Numbered from the stretch's first letter, positions 19,816-32,328 are shown. The stretch: DNA of 36,159 nucleotides from Coptodactyla brooksi (GCA_033557675.1 JAWQRM010000042.1:1-36159), one strand, 5' to 3'. The notes: generated from the sequence alone by a model not told the origin. A program made the numbers and translations.

Positions 19816-22800
19816 GTGCAAAGACAGATTCCAAAAGACATGACAACGAATACCAAAGAAGAAGCCGACAAAGCTCAACGACAATTAAAGCAAATTCTCG
19901 AAGATATGTATGAGAAACAATCACTTTTAGATTCCACGAGAAGCCAAATTAAAGACTTATTGAGGCGTAAACCAAGTGCTTTGGGAGCTGATAGCTTGAA
20001 TGGCGAACTAGAAGAGGTTGTCGGTCGTTGGAAAGCACTCAATGATATGTTGAAAGACCGCATACGCTTCACGGAGGATTTCAAAGAATTCTTGGACACC
20101 CACGACTCGTTAGCTTCATGGCTATCTTCAAAGGACCGTATGTTAACCGTTCTGGGACCTATTTCTTGCGATCCTCGTATGGTCCAATCACAAGTCCAAC
20201 AAGTACAAGTGCTCAGGGAGGAATTCAGATCTCAACAGCCACAACTGCAACATTTCATTGAAGTTGGAGATTCAGTTTTGACATTCTTAGGTCCAAACAC
20301 CTCCGAAGGCAAAAAAGTTAATGATAAAATATCTTCTATCCAAAGACGATGGGCGGAGCTTTTAGCTAAGTTGGAAGAAAGAGCAGATTCCCTTGGTGCT
20401 GCAGCTGATACAAGCAGGGAGTTTGATGCCCAACTTACACGTTTACGTGACGGTTTACAAGCGATTTCTGATCATTTGGATGAATTACCTTTGGATAAAG
20501 ACCCTGAGGAACAGTTGAGAAAAGTTGAAAATTTGGAAAGACAACTTGAAGGGCAACGTCCGCTTTTGGCCGATTTAGAAACAGCTGGTGCTCAACTCTG
20601 CGAAGTTCTTAGTGACCCAGCTTCCAGAGCTGATATTCAAGCTAAACTAGCATCAGTTGGTCGCCAATACAATGCTTTGCAAAAGAAACTTGATCATCGC
20701 AAGGCCGAGATTGAAGGTTCACTCCGAGATGGTCGTCAATTTGAGGCGTCTTGCTCAAAAACTTTGGGTTGGTTATCAGACGAATTGGGAAGTCTCAGTG
20801 AACGATTGTTAGTTTCTGCCGACCGTGATGTTTTAGAGCAGCAATTAGCTCATCATGAACCGATTTACCGTGATGTCATGGCCAGGGAACACGAAATCAT
20901 CATGTTGCTCAACAAAGGGAAAGATTTGAAAGGAACCAGGGATAATCGTAGCTTACAGAGAGATTTGGATAAAATCCAAACCCAATGGGATAAACTGCGT
21001 AAAGAAACAGTTGAACGACAAACCCGGTTACAGACATGCATGGAGCATTGCAGGAAGTATTATCGAGGTTTGGAAACGTTTTTGCCTTGGCTGAGACAAG
21101 CTGAAGATAAACTAGATAGTCTCAAACCATCCTCTTTCAAACGTAAACATATTGAGAAACAACTAAAAGAGCTGCAAGCTTTTAGAAATGAAGTCTGGAA
21201 GAGATCTGGAGAGTATGAAAACACCAAGTCTTTAGGAGAAACCTTCCTGTCTGCTTGTGACATCGATCGAGACATTATCAAAAATGAACTAACCAATCTG
21301 AAAGCCCGATGGGATAAGCTCAACAACGACTTAATCCAACACACTCAATCGCTTGAAGATCAGGCTCATAAGCTCAATGACTTCAACGAAAACCTCAGAG
21401 ACCTTCAACACGGTGTTGAAAGATGTGAAGATAAGCTGGCTTCCCATGATGCTTTGGGTGGAGCTGCCAGAGATCCCAAAATGTTAGATAGAATTAAGAA
21501 TCTACGTGAAGAAGCTGTCAATTTGAAGAAACCACTACAGATTTGTAAAAACCAGGTGGCTGATCTCATTCATGAAGCAAGAGAAAATAGCATTGACGCA
21601 AACCATCTGCAAGATGAAGTCGATAGCTTAGATGATCGCATTCAAGAACTTCAAGCAAAATTAGACGATCGTTGCTCAGAGCTTCAATCAGCTGCTACTG
21701 CAGTCACCCAGTTCAATGAGCAAGTTAAGGGATTGTCTCAAGATCTTTCTGGTTTAGAAGCAGAGATAGATGGAATGAAACCACCGGGAAGAGATTTCAA
21801 AACTGTTAAAACGCAAATTGAAGATTGTGCCAAATTAATTAAAAAATTGAACAAAGCTGCTGACAGCGTTAATGAAGCCATTTCTTCTGGTGAGAGGTTA
21901 GTTGATAGTGGCTTTGCACCTGATACAGTCCAAACAAGAGAACAAGTTAACACGTTAAATAAACAACTAAATAAACTTGAAGATCGTGCAAAAGCTCGTG
22001 AAAACGATTTGGATTTGACAATGAAGAAATTGGAGGAATTCTATTTGGTACATGCAGCTGTTTTTGATGATGTCGATGAAGCTACTGACCAATTAAGAAA
22101 GTTGAAACCAGTAGGATCTGATGTTGATGCAATCAGAGCGCAACAAGATGACTTTAAGAAGTTCCGTGCTAGAATCATTGAGCCTTTAAGTAAAAATGTT
22201 GATGAGTGCAACCGAGCCGGGCAAGGTTTGATTCAATCAGCTTCTCCTGGAGTTAACACATCAATCCTCGAAAAGGATTTGGAAAAAATGAATGAAAAAT
22301 GGAATGATCTCAAAGAAAAAATCAATGATCGTGAAAGGAGATTGGATGTGGCTCTGTTACAGTCAGGAAAATTCCAAGAAGCACTCGATGGTTTGGCTAA
22401 ATGGCTGACTGATACGGAGGATTTGGTGGCCAATCAGAAACCACCCTCAGCCGATTATAAAGTTGTTAAAGCACAACTTCAGGAACAGAAATTCCTTAAA
22501 AAGATGTTGTTGGATCGACAGAATTCAATGTCTTCTTTATTCAGTATGGGTAATGAAATCGCCAAAGAAGCTGAACCTTCCGAGAGAAAGGCCATTGAAA
22601 AACAACTGAAAGATCTTATGGTGAGATTTGATGCCCTCACTGAGGGTGCACAGCAAAGAACTTTGGATCTTGAACAAGCGATGAGGGTTGCTAAGCAATT
22701 CCAAGATAAATTAATCTCGCTTCAAGAATGGTTGGATAGAAGTGAAAGAAAGATTAAAGATATGGAACTTATACCAACCGATGAAGAAAAAATACAACAG

Positions 22801-25142
22801 AGAATAAGAGAACACGGTGTGCTCCATAACGATATCTTGAACAAAAAAGTAGATTTTAATGAATTAACTGATATAGCTTCAAACTTGATGTCACTTGTTG
22901 GCGAGGATGAAGCCATTGCTTTGGGAGAGAAACTCCAAGAGGTTACCGATCGTTACAGTTCTTTAGTTGAAACAAGCGAAAATATTGGGCAGTTACTAGC
23001 TGCTTCAAGACAAGGATTGAGACATCTAGTCTTGACTTATCAAGATCTTGCAGCATGGATGGATAGTATGGAGCAAAGATTAGGAAAATACAAGGTTTTA
23101 GCTGTGCATCCTGAAAAATTATTGGAGCAAATGGACAATTTGGCTTCCCTGACAGAAGACATAGCAAGTCGCCAGCAGGACGTAGATAGCACAGTCGATA
23201 CAGGCGTTGAACTTATGCGTCACATTTCATCAGATGAAGCCCTCCATCTCAAAGACAAACTGGACTCTTTGCAAAGACGTTACAACGAACTTACGTCCCG
23301 CGGAGCTGATTTGCTGAAACACGCCCAAGTCATGTTGCCGCTAGTTCAACAATTTCACAATAGCCACAATCGTTTGGTGGAGTGGATGCAGGAAGCTGAA
23401 GGTATTCTACAATCGGCCGAGCCGCACGAGGACGAGATTGCGAGACTAGAAGTTGATTTACAAGAATTAAGACCGGTCCTTGAAAATATCAATTTGGTCG
23501 GTCCCCAACTTTGCCAAGCAAGTCCAGGTGAAGGTGCAGCTACTATTGAAGGTTTAGTCACCAGAGATAATAGACGGTTCGATGCGATTGCCGAACAAAT
23601 ACAGAGGAGAGCTGAAAGAATTCACCTAGGGAAACAGCGTGCTTTGGAAGTAACCAGTGATATCGATGAGTTACTGGAATGGTTTAGGGAGGTTGAAAGC
23701 CAGATTAGAGATGCGGAAAAGCCATCTGCTGAACCAGACTTGATTAGGGTTCAATTGAAGGAACATAAAGCCTTAAATGACGACATTTCCAGTCAGAAGA
23801 GTCGTGTGCGCGATGTCTTATCAACTGCCAAAAAGGTCTTACGAGAAAGCCCACCCAGTGACGACACATCGTTAATAAGAGAAAAAATGGAAGATCTACG
23901 TGAAATCATGGATACAGTATCAACTTTAAGTTCTGACCGTTTAGGTATTTTAGAGCAAGCCTTACCTTTGGCAGAACACTTCAATGATACCCACAGCGTT
24001 TTGACTAATTGGTTATCTGATATGGAGGAGCAAGTATCCATGTTGTCCATGCCAGCAATGCGTCCTGATCTGATAGCTCAACAACAGGATCGTAATGAGA
24101 TGTTCGTGCAATCGATTAATGAACATAAACCACTTGTGGATAAATTAAATAAGACCGGCGAAGCCCTTATCAGGTTATGCAATGATGATGATGGAGCTAA
24201 AGTCCAAGATCTAATTGATAATTGCAATGAGCGTTACGGTGCGCTAAGATTAGAATTACGTGAAAGACAACAAGCCCTCGAAAAAGCATTGCAAGAAAGC
24301 TCACAATTCAGTGATAAACTAGAAGGTATGTTGAGGGCTCTTTCAAACACAGCCGATCAAGTACACAACCAAGACCCAATTTCTGCACATCCACCAAAAA
24401 TAAAGGAACAGATCAATGAAAACGATTCTCTCATTGATGATTTGGATAAACGTAAAGAAGCTTATGCAGCCGTTAAAAAGGCAGCCGATGACGTCATTAA
24501 TAAAGCACCCAACAGATCTGATCCCGCCATCAAGGATATAAAACGTAAACTTGATAAACTTAAGAACCTGTGGGATGATGTCCAGAACACCACAAACAAA
24601 CGTGATAAATCCCTTAACGGAACTTTGGATGTTGCTCAACAGTTCTGGAGGCAGCTGAATGCTGTTATGGCAACTTTGAATGATCTTCAAGACTCTTTAC
24701 AGAGCCAAGAACCTCCAGCTGTCGAACCCAAAGCTATTCAAAAGCAACAAGTTGCTCTCCAGGAAATAAGGCACGAGATTGATCAAACCAAACCCGAGGT
24801 AGACCAAGTGAGACATTCAGGCCAAAAATTGATGCAATTATGCGGTGAACCCGACAAACCAGAAGTGAAGAAACATATTGAAGATCTAGATAATGCTTGG
24901 GATAACATCACAGCCTTGTATGCTAAACGTGAAGAGAACTTAATAGATGCAATGGAGAAAGCGATGGAGTTCCATGAAACTCTTAGAGATTTGCTAGAAT
25001 TCCTGAAGAAAGCCGAAGACAAGTTCAATAGAATGGGTCCTTTAGGTACCGACATAGACGCTGTGAAACGTCAAATAGAACAGTTAAAGAACTTCAAAGC
25101 CGAAGTTGATCCACATATGGTGAAAGTTGAAGCTTTGAACAG
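19816..25142 (+). CDS. shot: shot 5.3-kb exon: about 16 spectrin repeats
   Basis: A 5,327-nt exon starting in phase 0 (VQRQIPKDMTTNTKEEADKA) after a 56-bp intron and ending in phase 2 (…EALN + AG) at donor GTCAGT (25143). It codes about 1,776 residues, which at ~110 per repeat is about 16 spectrin repeats. Helix-A signatures in order include SWLSSKDRM, GWLSDELGSL, PWLRQAEDKL, KWLTDTEDLV, EWLDRSERKI, AWMDSMEQRL, EWMQEAEGIL, EWFREVESQI and NWLSDMEEQV; several others lack the Trp (DLQHGVERCEDKL, LSQDLSGLEAEI, MLRALSNTADQV, LLEFLKKAEDKF). The exon is the main part of the rod. The open frame runs on to 25281, but that extra part is intron: the phase-2 join to 26416 restores a spectrin repeat. Confidence 0.95.
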
Positions 25143-26415
25143 GTCAGTATTGAAAATTTTTAAGTCAGGGTTTGGAGAGGGTTTTCTAGCACTTATACAA
25201 AATTTTCACCAAAATATTAACTTTTATTTTTATTTTCCCGTTTCTTTTCTATACGTGAATCTACGGACCAAAGGAGTTTGATCAGGCAAGCTATACTTTA
25301 TGGGTGTTGCAAAGCTGTTCTTATTTTTGCCTCTATGTGTCATAATATTTTGCATGATCCGTGTGTTCACTTTGACAGACATATAAAAAAAATCGAATTG
25401 GCAGAAAACTATTAATTTTTTACTACTAACTCAAGTTTTCTTTATTTTAAACTTTTTTATCTAAGACTTTTTTTCTATTTCTTGAAATTTAAAACATAAA
25501 TTTTCGGGGAGAAACATTTTGTAAACCACGTTTTGGGATTGTATAATGTCTTGCATGTGCAATATAACACTTTAAAGCAAAAGAAGCGACTTTAAGAGCT
25601 TTTGATCGCTCGCATTTATATAAATTATTCTACTTTTCTTGCTATTAAATAGTCTACTTAAATCATAGTTGTTTATATCTAATGTAATACACAATATGAT
25701 GCAAAAGTATGGAATATAAACTCCATTGTATAAATCTAAAATTAAAAGTAAAAATTATGGAAATTTTTTTAGTCATATTCCATACTTTTGATGCACACTC
25801 TACATTTTGATATGCTAGAGTAGAATTGTGGAAAATTACAATTCACTTTTGTCGAATATTAGATTAGTAATTTTCTATTTTATGCTGTTCCAGTCTTTTT
25901 CTGAAAGATAAATGAATATTACCACTGTCTATATTATATAGTTTGCTAATACAATTGTAATTAGTGGTAAAGCTTAACTAGTCCACTACGCTGCTGCCAA
26001 CTGTCAGATTTCTCTGAAAGTATGCAGATATAGTAAAGTTATACTATACAATGCTCTTATATTCTCCTTTTTTCTATTGATTGTTATGAGTCTTTATTTC
26101 TTCTACAATTTGCTGTTCATTCACTATAGCCCCCTGAGCACTAGTCAGTGAAATAGCTTACGCATTAGCAGACTATATATTATAGGAAAAGATTCTGTTT
26201 TTCCAATTTATAATTTATATATTTGACTGGAGTGGATTCGCTGTCTCCTCTCTCTTCCATCGCTAAATAGTAATATAACCCTATAATTATAACATTCTTT
26301 TATTATTTATATCACATATTTTTACCAAGGGTGCCGCTTTTTGCTATAGCAATAGTCTTCATATAGAAAAACCTTAAATGTTGACCATTAACAATATTTT
26401 CTGTTTTCAAATTAG
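25143..26415 (+). other. shot: Intron of shot within the spectrin rod
   Basis: 1,273 bp from GTCAGT to CAAATTAG. Splicing joins AG to G, giving Arg in LNRQAQELTERTS. It holds a short inverted-repeat element at 25703-25789. No other feature is recognised. Confidence 0.88.
25703..25789. mobile_element. Short inverted-repeat element (MITE-like)
   Basis: AAAAGTATGGAATAT at 25703-25717 is the exact reverse complement of 25775-25789. Flanking bases are also similar (GATGC before the left arm, GATGC after the right arm). The AAAAGTATGG end resembles some Tc1/mariner terminal sequences; the family is not certain. Confidence 0.6.
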
Positions 26416-28785
26416 GCAAGCGCAAGAGTTGACAGAACGGACTTCTGCCGATCAAGCTGCGTCTATAAAAGAACCACTTCTTGCTGTCAACAGGAGATGG
26501 GATGACCTGCTCAGGGGAATCGTCGAAAGACAGCGCCAACTAGAAAACGCGCTTTTGCGTCTAGGCCAATTCCAACATGCCCTCAATGAGTTACTGGTTT
26601 GGATCAAGAAGACCGACGCCACTTTGGACGAACTGAAACCAGTAGCTGGCGATCCACAAATTCTCGAAGTGGAATTAGCCAAACTTAAAGTGTTGATCAA
26701 TGACATCCAAGCGCACCAGACTAGTGTTGATACTTTGAATGATGCTGGACGACAAATAATTGAAAGCGGAAGGGGAACCGATGAAGCTTCAGTTACTCAA
26801 GAGAAACTGAATACTTTAAACACACAATGGAGATCTTTAATGCAAAAGGCTGCTGATAGACAGAGAGAGCTAGAAGATGCCCTCACAGATGCCCAAAGAT
26901 TCAATGCAGAAATTCAAGATTTGCTGAGCTGGTTAGGTGATGTTGACGCCATTATAGCTGCTAGCAAACCAGTAGGCGGTTTACCGGAAACTGCAACTGA
27001 ACAATTAGAAAGGTTTATGGAAATCTATAATGAGTTAGAGGAAAATCGTCCGAAAGTGGAAACAGTTTTGGCGCAGGGCCAAGAATACCTGAAGAAAGGA
27101 TCTAACGCAGCATCAAACCTCCAACATAATTTAAGAACCTTAAAACAACGGTGGGATTCCGTAACGGCAAGAGCTAATGATAAGAAGATCAAGCTGGAAA
27201 TTGCTTTGAAAGAAGCAACGGAGTTCCACGAAGCCTTACAAGCTTTCGTAGAGTGGTTAACTAATGCTGAAAAGATCTTAACAAACCTCAAACCTGTGTC
27301 TCGAGTTTTGGATACCGTTCAATCACAAATTGAAGAGCATAAATCGTTCCAAAAAGATGTTAGCGCCCATCGTGAAGTCATGTTGAATTTGGATAAAAAA
27401 GGAACGCACCTCAAATACTTTAGCCAAAAACAAGATGTTATTCTGATCAAAAACTTGCTGATAAGTGTTCAGCATCGTTGGGAAAGGGTAGCCTCAAAAT
27501 CAGCAGAAAGAACCAGAGCTCTTGACTTGGGTTACAAAGAATCTAAAGAGTTCCATGATATGTGGTCTGGTCTAATGACCTGGTTGGAGGAAACTGAAGA
27601 AAATCTCGACGAACTCCTCTCTGATTCTGTCGGTAACGATCCTGATCGCATCAAAGACCGATTAGCTAAACACCAAGAATTCCAAAGAGCTTTATCATCT
27701 AAACAAGGTACTTATGACAATACTATGAAAACAGGGAAGTTGCTCAAAGACAAAGCACCAAAAACCGATGAAGGCACACTGAAGCAAATGCTGATTGATC
27801 TTAAAAACAAGTGGACTTCAGTTTGTTCCAAGAGCGTGGATAGGCAAAGAAAATTAGAGGAAGCCCTTCTTTATTCGGGACAATTTAAAGATGCAATTGC
27901 AGCGTTGCTGTCGTGGTTAAGAAAAATTGAAAAAGAACTATCAGAAGATCATCCGGTTCATGGTGATTTAGATACTGTCCACCATTTAGTTGATCAACAC
28001 CACAGATTTGAAAAAGATTTAGAAGGACGTAATGAACAAATGAGATCTGTCATGCAAACAGGACATGAATTAGAAATTAAGGCTAGTAAAGCTGATGCTA
28101 CAGCCATTAGAAGCCAACTGACCGAACTTAACGGATTATGGGACAGCGTTTCCATGTTGACAAATAGAAAATCATCCAGACTAGAAGAGGCTTTGCGCGA
28201 GGCAGAAAAATTGCACAAATCTGTCCACATGCTCTTGGAATGGCTGAGTGAAGCAGAAAGAACTTTGAGGTTCGCCGGAAGCACACCCGAAGACGAAGCT
28301 GCAGCCTACCAGCAACTTCAAGTCTTGGAGAAATTCCGTAAAGACCTTCGTGAAAAAGAGTATGAAAAAGATACGACTTTGGAACTTGCCCACGGTGTTT
28401 TAGCCAAAGCCCACCCAGACGCTATCGGCGTCATCAAAAATTGGATAACTGTCATACAATCCAGATGGGATGAAGTTTCACAATGGGCATTGCAGAGATT
28501 ACAGAAATTGAATTCTCATATGCAGTCCCTGAAAGATTTGGACGATAGTCTTAAAGAATTATTGGATTGGTTGCTTGGATTGGAGAATACATTGTTGGCT
28601 TTGAAGCGTGAGGAACTGCCGATGAGTATACCCGCCACCGAACAGCTGATAGCTGACCATAAAGAATTTATGGAGAATACACAAATTAGACAAGGTGAGG
28701 TTGATAGAATTTTGAAGGCCAAACAGGTGAAACCTGCTCAACAACCTAAGGATCCGAGGAAGTATGGAAAGAATAAAGTACCACT
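26416..28785 (+). CDS. shot: shot exon: last seven spectrin repeats of the rod
   Basis: A 2,370-nt exon (1 + 789 codons + 2), phase 2 at both ends. The acceptor is CAAATTAG (26408-26415) and the donor GTAAGT at 28786. Seven helix-A signatures are clear: VWIKKTDATL, SWLGDVDAII, EWLTNAEKIL, TWLEETEENL, SWLRKIEKEL, EWLSEAERTL and DWLLGLENTL. The exon ends in a Pro/Lys-rich tail (KQVKPAQQPKDPRKYGKNKV), the hinge to the EF-hands. The ATG at 26378 is intronic. The frame would meet a stop at 28787-28789, two bases into the donor, so keeping the next intron would end the protein at VPL. Confidence 0.94.
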
Positions 28786-29288
28786 GTAAGTATACCATGG
28801 GTATTTATTTTCTGCATAAAGTATTGACTTTATTTATTTATTAGTAGTATCAGATTAGGCTAAAAGTAAAAACAGTATATAAAGTGTATGTATTTAAAAT
28901 TGGATGAATATGATGGATGTATAAGATGAAATTTGGTCAATTGACGAATTTTATTGCAGTTTATAACTTTGTTTATATGTGAAAACCTATTCTTGTACAC
29001 CCTTCATATGTCGTATGCACAAAAATTGCACAATTACGTAAAAAAAGAAATATTGCACTAGTGCCTTTTCACGCAATTTAAAAACAAAATTACACGTCTT
29101 CTGTCTGCAATTTAAAAATAGCTTCATGTTTCTTTTCCTGGTCTTTCAAATCTTTGATCACAAACCAGAGTTTAGCACAAAATGTACACTCTCATACATA
29201 CACTTCCTTTATTTGTTTGTAACTTGTGACACATGCATGTAATTTTATACATTTTGTTTGCTTCCCCCCCACTTCACTTGTCGAGCAG
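28786..29288 (+). other. shot: Intron of shot
   Basis: 503 bp from GTAAGT to a C-rich/T-rich tract (CCCCCCCACTTCACTTG) and the tandem acceptor GAGCAG at 29283-29288. No other feature is recognised. Confidence 0.8.
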
Positions 29289-29357
29289 CCGTGGATCACA
29301 GCATGACATACGTGAAACTTCACCCGATAACTACAACTCACTTGGCAGAAAGCAAAG
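29289..29357 (+). CDS. shot: shot small exon 1 of the rod-EF linker (69 nt)
   Basis: A 69-nt exon, phase 2 at both ends. The first base C completes CTC (Leu); then come RGSQHDIRETSPDNYNSLGR, KQ and the two bases AG. The donor is GTATGT at 29358. The acceptor is a NAGNAG pair (GAGCAG, 29283-29288): use of the upstream AG would add one Ser. The peptide is polar and Ser/Gly/Arg-rich, fitting a flexible linker between the last spectrin repeat and the EF-hands. Its length (23 codons) and matching phases mean it can be skipped without a frameshift. Confidence 0.72.
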
Positions 29358-29570
29358 GTATGTTATTCACCAATTATGCACCCAAAAATTCACGACTTTC
29401 CCTACTATTCTTATTGTTTTTCTTTTTATTATTCTTGTTCTAATTGTCCTTGTTTTTATTGCATGAACATTGTTTGCCATTTGGTTTTTTTTTCTATCCG
29501 CATGTTCTGTTTTTCCCATACCTAAGTAATGTTAAAGCTGCACGGTAAATGTTTTCTGCTTGTTTTCTAG
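29358..29570 (+). other. shot: Intron of shot
   Basis: 213 bp, GTATGT to TTTTCTAG, with long T-rich tracts. The open frames that run from the exon into it encode Phe/Leu-rich low-complexity sequence and are not coding. Confidence 0.72.
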
Positions 29571-29612
29571 CTTCAAAGGATCACAAAATTTGTACACTGG
29601 AGCTAAAGGAAG
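29571..29612 (+). CDS. shot: shot microexon 2 of the rod-EF linker (42 nt)
   Basis: A 42-nt microexon between TTGTTTTCTAG (ending 29570) and donor GTTAGA (29613). Phase is 2 at both ends: C completes AGC (Ser), then FKGSQNLYTGAKG and AG. The GSQ motif echoes the previous exon. It is accepted because of its phase, good acceptor and coding-like composition in a T-rich intron; the donor is only fair. Confidence 0.62.
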
Positions 29613-29758
29613 GTTAGAAACATCACTTTTATAAGTTTCTGCTAACCAACTCACATAGCTTAAGTGTATTTTTATTTACTAAACTTCAGCTAACAAAAGT
29701 AAATAACATCGAATGGAGTTTATTTTAGAAATAACATAGAATTAATCATAGAAGTAAC

Positions 29759-30125
29759 ATAGCCATGTTGCAGTTATAAATAAACGAATAAAAATTTAGC
29801 GCTTCTAATATCACCAACCCTGTTGCAGTGGGATAATGTTTCCGTGCATTTAGGAGTTTTATGAATGCATAGTTCAACATAAAGAAACGTAACTTCATGT
29901 TCATTTTTTTGTAGTATGTTGTATGTGTATTATGTATGCTCAGTATGTAGTTATATTTCTTTTTCTAGTTTTGTTCTGTTTATTGAGTTGCTAGGTTTCC
30001 TAATTTCACCGCATTTTTCATAAAACTATCCAAAATTAATGCTGGTATTATGACAGACTAATTAGTCTAATATTGCACGATGAATTATATATTTTTTTAA
30101 TCGTTTTTAAATGCAACATGGCTAT
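29759..30125. repeat. Inverted repeat pair with a related third copy downstream
   Basis: ATAGCCATGTTGCA at 29759-29772 is the exact reverse complement of 30112-30125, spanning 367 bp. Both have a nearby TAAATAAAC (left arm GTTATAAATAAAC; the 30112 copy is followed by CATAAATAAAC on the same strand). A related sequence, CAGCCATGTTGCACTTATAA, occurs at about 32145. This suggests a dispersed element. Confidence 0.5.
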
Positions 30126-30317
30126 ATTGCGTGCATAAATAAACTTACTCTAGACAAAGTTAATAGTTATAACTTTATTTTGAATAATTGTTAACAGACC
30201 AACAAGTTTTCATTAGCAGAATATCCACAATATAATTAAATTATTAATTTGCTTTAAATCAAAGCTTTTATTTATGATCATGCGTAGTTTTGAAGACAAC
30301 AAAAATATAAACGCTTT

Positions 30318-30480
30318 TTTGATACTTGAGCCTCAACTCTTGATGTTCAAGTCATGATCATTGACCCTTCATTTTGGATCATTGAGTCTTCATTCTTGAT
30401 CATTGATAATAGACATCTCGGTCTTGATCTTCAGCTTTTAATTTTTGATCCTTGATTTTTATCCTTGATCCTTAATTATT
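30318..30480. repeat. Imperfect TTGATC/CATTGA-type low-complexity repeat
   Basis: Short degenerate units such as CTTGAT, GATCATTGA and TTGATCCTTGAT recur about every 10-20 bases. It looks like a decayed minisatellite. Confidence 0.6.
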
Positions 30481-31014
30481 GGCAACGAAGTAAAGAAATT
30501 AAATAAAAGCACGAAAAATATAAATAAATCCGTGTGAAAATAAATTTTACACTATTTCAGTTTTGTTATACGACAAAATATTAGTAAATTAAAAATTCAT
30601 ACCTACAACATTTTTGTCATTATGTGCAATATATTGTTTTAATAAACTCGTGATTTTTAAAAAACTTTTTGATCTGTTGATTACTAGATAATCACATTAT
30701 ATTCAATATAAAGAGGCTGAGCAATATCATTTCATTTTGTTCTGCTATCTAATAACCAACAATTTTGGAATGACACCTTATCACATGCTATTTCTATTTT
30801 TATTTGCATTTTAAAGGTTTTTGTTAACATAAACTAAACTTAACTGAGGAATCAATTTTCTTCATAAAAGTTTTTCATACTTCTTTTATCAAATGCAGAC
30901 AATACAGATTATAAACAATATTAAATATATGTATCTTTTTAATTAATCTTCTTTTGTAAAGTTTTTTTTTTACTTTGAGAGTTTTAAGTGTGGCATGTGT
31001 TATTTTTTTAACAG

Positions 31015-31092
31015 CCGTACGAGCCCTGGTAGAGAAATTAGTCCTGACCCCCAGGTTCCTCATATTGGACCCAGGTTCCCACCATCTGGAAG
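31015..31092 (+). CDS. shot: shot small exon 3 of the rod-EF linker (78 nt)
   Basis: A 78-nt exon (26 codons), phase 2 at both ends. The acceptor is TTTTTTTAACAG (ending 31014) and the donor GTTAGC at 31093. C completes AGC (Ser), then RTSPGREISPDPQVPHIGPR, FPPSG and AG. It is Pro/Ser/Arg-rich with two SP sites, as expected of a disordered, possibly phosphorylated hinge next to the EF-hand/GAS2 module. It stands out by GC content from the intron around it. Like the two exons before it, it can be left out without changing frame. Confidence 0.78.
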
Positions 31093-32328
31093 GTTAGCTT
31101 AGAATTTTATTGTTTTTCTTGTTATTTGCAAAGAATATTCATATGTTCACCTTTATTTGATTTGAGTAATCTTTGTAAGTTTATCATTTGGACTTTAGAA
31201 TGCACTTTGCTGCTGATGCTTATAAAAATAACTCAGCTTAACTGGTAAGGTAAGTAGCATAAATGTTTCAAAGGACCGAGTATCAGAAGTTAGTAATGAG
31301 TTGAAGAAAGCATGTCTTAGTTTTTATTGTGTACTAACAAGGACTAATGTGAATGTATCATCCATTATTTCTTACTTTTTATATTGTGTACTAAACAATA
31401 ATATTGAAACCACTTCGCATATTGTCACTAACCATCTTATGTCAATCTCAGATCTACAGATTACACATATTGTTTTAGAAAACACATATTTGGGCATAAT
31501 TATTATTTACCAAAGCTATTTGTGTATATGAACATCAAAAATGGTAAAATCATTAATAATAACACATTTTAAAGATTTGTTGATTTCAAATATCCATATC
31601 TCCTTGAATATTGAGAATGATTAGTTTTTTTAGTTATGATTTGTCATGATACACATATGTTAACTTTTTGACTGTATCTTCTGGAACTTTATATAATCTA
31701 TATTATAATATTATTAAAATATGGATCACGTGTAATAATTCGGAAACGTTTCAGATAATTGTGGATATTCATATTTTAGTTTTTTTTAACTGCTATGTAT
31801 TACTAATCATTGAAGATCTTTACCGAGGTAGTTATTGTAGAGTATGAAATAAATAACATTTGTTATTCGTGAATTGGAATTTTATTGAATTTTTTATTGC
31901 CAATAAGGTGGCTGTTACCGGCAAGAGTTTGTTTTGTTAACAATTTATATACTTGTAAATCTTAGTTCTGTTATTTACTGAAATAAAGTTTGACAACTTT
32001 CAGATAGTCACAGAACAAGAAGTTTAATTTTGTTTTGAACATTCGGACATTATCTTATTCACAAATAATCGTAAACCTGTTTTTGATATTGGTTTGTGTT
32101 TAATGAGAAGTGGCGTAATATTTTCAACACAGAAATAACACACTCAGCCATGTTGCACTTATAAAGAAGCTACGTTGGATTTTTGATCCATTGGTTTACA
32201 AATGCAAAATGTCTATGTTGTGTTATACATATAAATGCACCTCATTAATGGATCTATTAATTAATGTACATAATTCGTTTTATGTATCGAAATAAATTGT
32301 ATTTAACTTTATTTTGATTTTAATCTAG
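31093..32328 (+). other. shot: Intron of shot
   Basis: 1,236 bp, GTTAGC to TTTTAATCTAG. A 51-nt stretch at 31199-31249 has splice-like ends but contains a stop (see findings). Nothing else is recognised apart from the repeat motif near 32145. Confidence 0.75.

Larger units (their letters stand above)
29613..31014 (+). other. shot: Intron of shot
   Basis: 1,402 bp, GTTAGA to TTTTTTTAACAG. It contains a 14-bp perfect inverted repeat (29759 and 30112) and a GATC/TTGAT-rich imperfect repeat at 30318-30480. No coding exon of matching phase was found inside. Confidence 0.7.

Noticed and set aside
25143..25281. Extension of the 5.3-kb exon to the stop at 25281
   Set aside because: Phe/Lys/Tyr-rich sequence after a good donor; splicing to 26416 restores the spectrin repeat.
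28786..28789. Stop at the end of the rod as the normal protein end
   Set aside because: The stop is formed by the donor GTAAGT itself; downstream EF-hand and GAS2 exons fit in phase.
29233..29466. Open frames of 61-77 codons around the 69-nt exon
   Set aside because: Only 29289-29357 has coding character; the rest is T-rich intron translated as Phe/Leu/Ile runs.
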